Origin: Arachnopeziza araneosa
Lineage: Eukaryota > Ascomycota > Leotiomycetes > Helotiales > Arachnopezizaceae
Assembly (NCBI GenBank): GCA_003988855.1
Contig: QYAI01000006.1
Location: 463,384-527,383 of the forward strand
Length of the DNA stretch: 64,000 nt
Direction: 5' to 3'
Below, piece after piece: positions 60,462 through 64,000 of this stretch. A program made the translations under genes and the position numbers. Numbering within the stretch: the stretch's first letter is position 1; the number at the start of each line of letters is the position of its first letter. The notes below the pieces were generated by a model. The model was not told the DNA's origin and searched no databases. It was given only the letters and a program-made list of their open reading frames with translations.

Positions 60462-61839
60462 GTAAAAAAAATGCTATTAATATTATTTTACTTACAAACA
60501 AACAAACAAACAAACTAAAAAAACTAACTAAACTATAAAAGCATATTTAAAGTATTATGTTAACTATAAACAAAACAATTAAGTTAAACTACTACTAATA
60601 GTATAGTTTACGTATAACAGTATAAAAGCAAAAGTAACTAAAACAAGTTTATTTATAGCAAACTACAAATTCTAACTAAAATACTAAAAAAAACAAGTTA
60701 GAAATAGCAACAAGAAAAGTAAAAAAACTACACTAGTTACAAAAAAAACTAGTAGCAAATGTTGCTTTTGCAGCAAAAAAAATAGTAATTTGCTAAAATA
60801 AAAAACGTAGTATAAAACTTACGCTAAAAAATAAAAAAATAAAAAGCTTACTTAATTTAAAAAAAATATAAAAATTAAACAACTAAGCAACAAACTAAAT
60901 TACAAGAGAATAAAACTTTTTAAAATATTAAAAGTAAACAAAGCATTTAATTATATACTAAAACTGCTTCTTTAGATAAAAATACATATAGTGTTTTACA
61001 TATTACTACTAAAAAAAGCACTAGACAAGATTTTAGTAAAAAAAAAAATTAAAGTTAAAGCAGTAAATAAAAAAAGTTATAAAGTAAAAAAAGTACAAAA
61101 AAAAAAACTAGTACTTAATAAAATAAAAAAGCTACTTACTAGCAAAAGATTTGCAAAAACTAATAAAAAACTTTAATTGTAATTAACTTTTAAAAAAGTA
61201 TTATTAAAAACCAAAAAAAAGCTAAAGGCAAAAAAAAACTTAAAAAAGTAAAAAAAAGTTAAAACTATTAAAATTCTTTTTTAGAAAAGCTATGTTTAAA
61301 AAAAATAAAGAAACTATTAGCTTAAAGTCTAAGAATTTTAGCTTATAAAAAGCTAAAACACTATAGCGTAGCATTGCTAAACTTTTTTTTTAAAACAAGC
61401 GTTGTTGTTTTTTAATTTAAGCAATTTTAGTATTTATTTTTAAAAGATGTTTTAATAGCTTATTCTAAGCTTTGCAAGCTGCTTCTAGCAAGTTTTTTTT
61501 GCGCTTTGTAAGCTAGTTTAAGTTTATAATTAAAGCAAGCTTTAACTTTGTCGTTAGCTTTTTATTTGTAAAAGTTCGAGCTTTAAACGTTACATTTGTA
61601 GTTACTACTAGCTAAAATGTATTTTACGCAGCAATTAAAGTTAAAGAAAACTTTGCAAACTAGAAGAAAGTTCTTGCAGCAAGCAAGTATAATAATTTTT
61701 TTGTTTTTAACTTTAAAATATAAAGCAAAGTAGTATTTAGTTTTTTTAAACAAAAAGCAATTTGCAAGTATATTAAAAAAAAAAAATACTAAACTTACTT
61801 ATTAGCGTACGAAGTAAACGCTAAGACTAAAAAAAATAG

Positions 61840-61904
61840 TGTTACAACTATAGTACAAAGTTACAGTACAGTACTAATAAAACACTGTCTAAAAGTAACG
61901 TAAT
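61840..61904 (+). repeat. Start of a RIP-mutated 3' LTR of the gypsy element
   Basis: Sixty-two bp align with the 5' LTR start at 55291. Twelve differences are visible, all transitions; eleven are in the RIP direction (G to A or C to T) relative to the 5' copy. Similarity ends abruptly near 61905, where unrelated sequence (GTAATCCACTAC) begins, so the LTR is truncated or interrupted. Confidence 0.7.
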
Positions 61905-63450
61905 CCACTACTTTCTCGGTTACACTTTCTGCTTAGTTAATATTTCCCGCTTACAGGCTACTTCTTACCAAACACGATTTTGTTCTTACTTAATATAATA
62001 TTATTCTACTAATCTATTAAAATAATTACAATTTAAGCTACTATACAATTGCGTGCATTATAAAACAAAGAACTACATTTACTACACTTTGCTAGCGCAC
62101 GCTTTTTCTTTACTAGCCTAGCAGCTATAATACAACTTATACTATTAATAAAGCTATTAACTAGGCTATTAACAAAGCTATTAGCTAGACTTTTACGTTT
62201 CTAGTTTTTTAGCTAGCTAGCTAGTTTATAGCCTTGTGCAACTGTAAAAGTTTATTCTGTAACAATACGCTTTTAGCCTTTAGTTTTTTTTTTGTCGAAG
62301 ATTTTCTTTACGAAAAAGCTAGTTTTCGCTACTTAATAAAAAAGCATTATATATAGCTAGCTAGCAGCTTTTAATAAGCTAATTAATAGCTTGTAAAGTT
62401 AGTGTACTTTAGCTAAGCTAAGTTTTAAAAAAGTTATAAGCGTAAGTAGTTAATTAAGCAATATTAGCTAAAGTTTTAAAAGCTACTATTAGACTGCTTA
62501 TAAAGCTTGAAGTTTTAGTTAGCTGTTGTACTAGCTGTACTAGCTTAGACAAAACTTAGTTTAAATTAAGTAAAAAAAGCTTAGCTTTAGCAAAACTACT
62601 TTAAATATTAGCTTTAGAAAAGCTTATAGCTGTGCTTAAAGATAAAAGTGTAAGAAATCTAGCTTGTTAATAAATGTAAGTCTAGTATAGATTTTTTCTT
62701 GCACAAAGCTACTATAGATCTTTTTTAATAGCTTAAAGCAGCTTACATTTAAAAGCTGTAGCTAGTGTAAAAAGTATGCTAGCATTTGCAAGACTATAAT
62801 CTTATTCGCCTAGCAGTATTAATTAAATACTAAGCTTACATAACTGCTATAGCTATTAAGAATTAAAAAATAGTATGTACTAATTGTACAGTTTCGTGTA
62901 GCAAAGTTAAAGACGTCTTGTAGCTACTAGAAGCTATAAGTTGTATTTGTCTAGCTATTGTTGCTTACTTTAATATGCTAATTGTCTAGAAAGCTAGTAC
63001 TAAAATACTACTTAGCTAAGTGTGTTTTTGCTAAAAATTTTTTTTTTAGAAAGTATAGTTTAGCTTTGCTTATTTGCACACTTAATTACTGTAACTTACT
63101 TACAGTTTTCTAGCTGTACAAGCATTACCTAGCTTCGGCAATTAAAGCAAGTAAGAACTTTAGTAGTAGCTGCAGTACTTATTTAAAATCTAGTTTTGTT
63201 AAAGTTATAAATATTTGTATTAGTAATGCTATATTAAAGCTATGTTGTTTGTACTTAATTAAACTATTTCTAGAACTTTACTAAGTTTTTGCACTTAGCA
63301 TACTAGTAGTTGTATTTACGTAAATACTAAAACTTAAGCTTTAAGTGCTAGTGTAAGAACTTTGTTATCTAGTTCTTTCTAACTTTTTTCGAGTTTTAGC
63401 TAGCTAGTAAAGTAATAGCTATATACTAAGTATAACTAATAAACAGTAGC
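61905..63450. other. AT-rich degenerate repeat DNA, identity unknown
   Basis: The strand bias flips: this stretch is T-rich on + with very frequent AGCTA/TAGCTAG words, while the gypsy body is A-rich. It probably is another RIP-mutated transposon lying in the opposite orientation, but I could not read any family motif in either strand. No gene. Confidence 0.5.
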
Positions 63451-63600
63451 TAGTAGGAACAAAATTATAGTGTGTAGTTGTAAAAGAATGCATTTCTAAT
63501 TCTATAAGAAGCGGCTATTTATGTCCGCCTAGCCTCGTCCTAGCCTCGTCACATAACTGTCGCACGTAACAGTTATGTAAGAGTAAATAATCTTATAACA
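63451..63600 (-). mobile_element. Mini-LTR-like element, copy 4
   Basis: The longest copy (150 bp), inverse orientation: TAGTAGGAACAAAATT ... CTTATAACA. It keeps the AGAAGCGGCTATTTATG box, two CCTAGCCTCGT units and the distal end absent from copy 2. Flanks GTAGC and GAAGT do not match, so a target duplication is not evident. Confidence 0.7.
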
Positions 63601-64000
63601 GAAGTGCCTTTCTAAAGAAAAAACTTTTATGTTCTTATAAGAAAGATACTACTAATTGCTTTCAGTGTTCTTACTTCTGTTGTTACTTCTTGCTTTGTTC
63701 GCTATTACTTTTCTTAAACTTCTGCTTTAACACTGCTAGAGATGTTTAGTAGCTAATTTATAGCTAGTGTAAGCTGCTATAGTACTAAAGTAAAACAAAG
63801 TTAAATGCTTAGTATAGCTAATTTTACTAACTATATTGTAAGCTATATAGTGCGTAACTTAAGTGCCTGTAGCCTAGCTAGTTAAAACTTTAGTTAATTT
63901 CTTAGCTAGAAGTTTAGTTAGTTTACTAGTAAGCTATTAAAGAAATTTAGTTGTGTTACTAGTAGCGCAGTGTTAGATTTTAGTTAATTAGCTAGATTTA
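63601..64000. other. AT-rich DNA to the window edge
   Basis: T-rich, AGCTA-rich sequence like 61,905-63,450; no gene or recognisable element. Confidence 0.4.

Larger units (their letters stand above)
55291..61904 (+). mobile_element. RIP-mutated Ty3/gypsy LTR retrotransposon with nested insertions
   Basis: The 5' LTR begins at 55291 and the start of a RIP-mutated 3' LTR is at 61840. Ignoring stop codons, the + strand still reads as a gypsy polyprotein. Gag remnants lie at 55,900-56,700 (INYTAKFQQLAEKIA-like). Reverse transcriptase lies at about 58,255-58,700 (AVRFTKLDLKKAYNLI; canonical FTKLDLRxAYNLIRI). Integrase lies at about 59,560-60,120 and 60,470-60,900 (WDFVVKL, VNYKQNN, QFTYNS, NKKRSIKLTLK), and the C-terminal IHIVFYILLLKKAL corresponds to IHPVFHVSLLEPA. 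Cytosine and guanine are largely replaced by T and A and there are dozens of stops, so the element is dead. A purine-rich tract (aagactaaaaaaaatag) precedes the 3' LTR. Confidence 0.85.

Noticed and set aside
60991..61176. Lys-rich 61-residue ORF as a gene
   Set aside because: It is the RIP-mutated C-terminus of the gypsy polyprotein (VFHVSLLEPA-like start) with A-rich low-complexity codons.
56239..63600. A 7.4-kb DNA transposon with 150-bp terminal inverted repeats
   Set aside because: The inverted copies belong to a four-copy mini-LTR family. Copy 3 has its own AAAAC target duplication inside gag, so the two copies inserted independently and do not define one element.
54784..64000. A subtelomere or a mitochondrial insertion as the cause of the AT-rich block
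   Set aside because: No telomeric TTAGGG array or mitochondrial gene is seen; retroelement frames and transition-only divergence explain it as RIP-mutated repeats.

Overview
The window is nuclear DNA of a filamentous ascomycete (Pezizomycotina). The evidence is short GT-AG introns, mostly 42-81 nt with CTAAC/CTGAC-type branch sites, a divergent histone H3/H4 pair, a fungal DDHD phospholipase and fungal C2H2 factor, and an AT-rich block with the marks of repeat-induced point mutation (RIP). A Leotiomycetes-like genome is my guess from the protein sequences; nothing in the window proves the class. Exon maps below were made by eye from splice signals, reading frame and family conservation. In every case the exon lengths sum to whole codons.

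Layout. 0-9 kb: a partial ORF at the left edge (-), a TilS-type PP-loop tRNA lysidine synthetase (-) diverging from the mitochondrial SAM carrier PET8 (+), a WDR48/UAF1/Bun107-type deubiquitinase activator (-) and a Ulp1-type SUMO protease (-). 9.5-19.5 kb: a phenol-hydroxylase-type FAD monooxygenase (-), a conserved unknown protein (+), a DDHD phospholipase (+). 19.9-29 kb: gene-poor, holding one small two-exon ORF and a C2H2 transcription factor (-) with about 3 kb of gene-free DNA upstream. 29-55 kb: dense housekeeping genes: ATG18 (-) diverging from PPM2/TYW4 (+), an MFS transporter (+), RPA190 (-) diverging from PRP3 (+), PPS1 (+), RAD3/XPD (+), and histones H3 (-) and H4 (+) diverging from one promoter region.

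55.2-64 kb: the composition changes abruptly to AT-rich DNA without genes. It is a nest of transposons. A Ty3/gypsy element on + can still be read through its decay (gag, reverse transcriptase, integrase and the C-terminal tail). It carries a relatively intact 5' LTR and a RIP-mutated 3' LTR start. A family of about 120-150 bp mini-LTR-like elements occurs four times, two with 5-bp target duplications. A further LTR-like island of ordinary composition interrupts the integrase.

Functionally the genes are mostly unlinked housekeeping functions: tRNA modification (TilS, TYW4, with PET8 supplying mitochondrial SAM), ubiquitin/SUMO removal, autophagy, rRNA transcription, splicing, DNA repair/transcription and chromatin. 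I see no secondary-metabolite cluster, no CRISPR and no tRNA gene. The most unusual features are very small exons in RAD3 (10 nt), histone H3 (12 nt) and the MFS gene (15 nt), a GC-AG intron in the SUMO protease, and the nested RIP-mutated retroelements.
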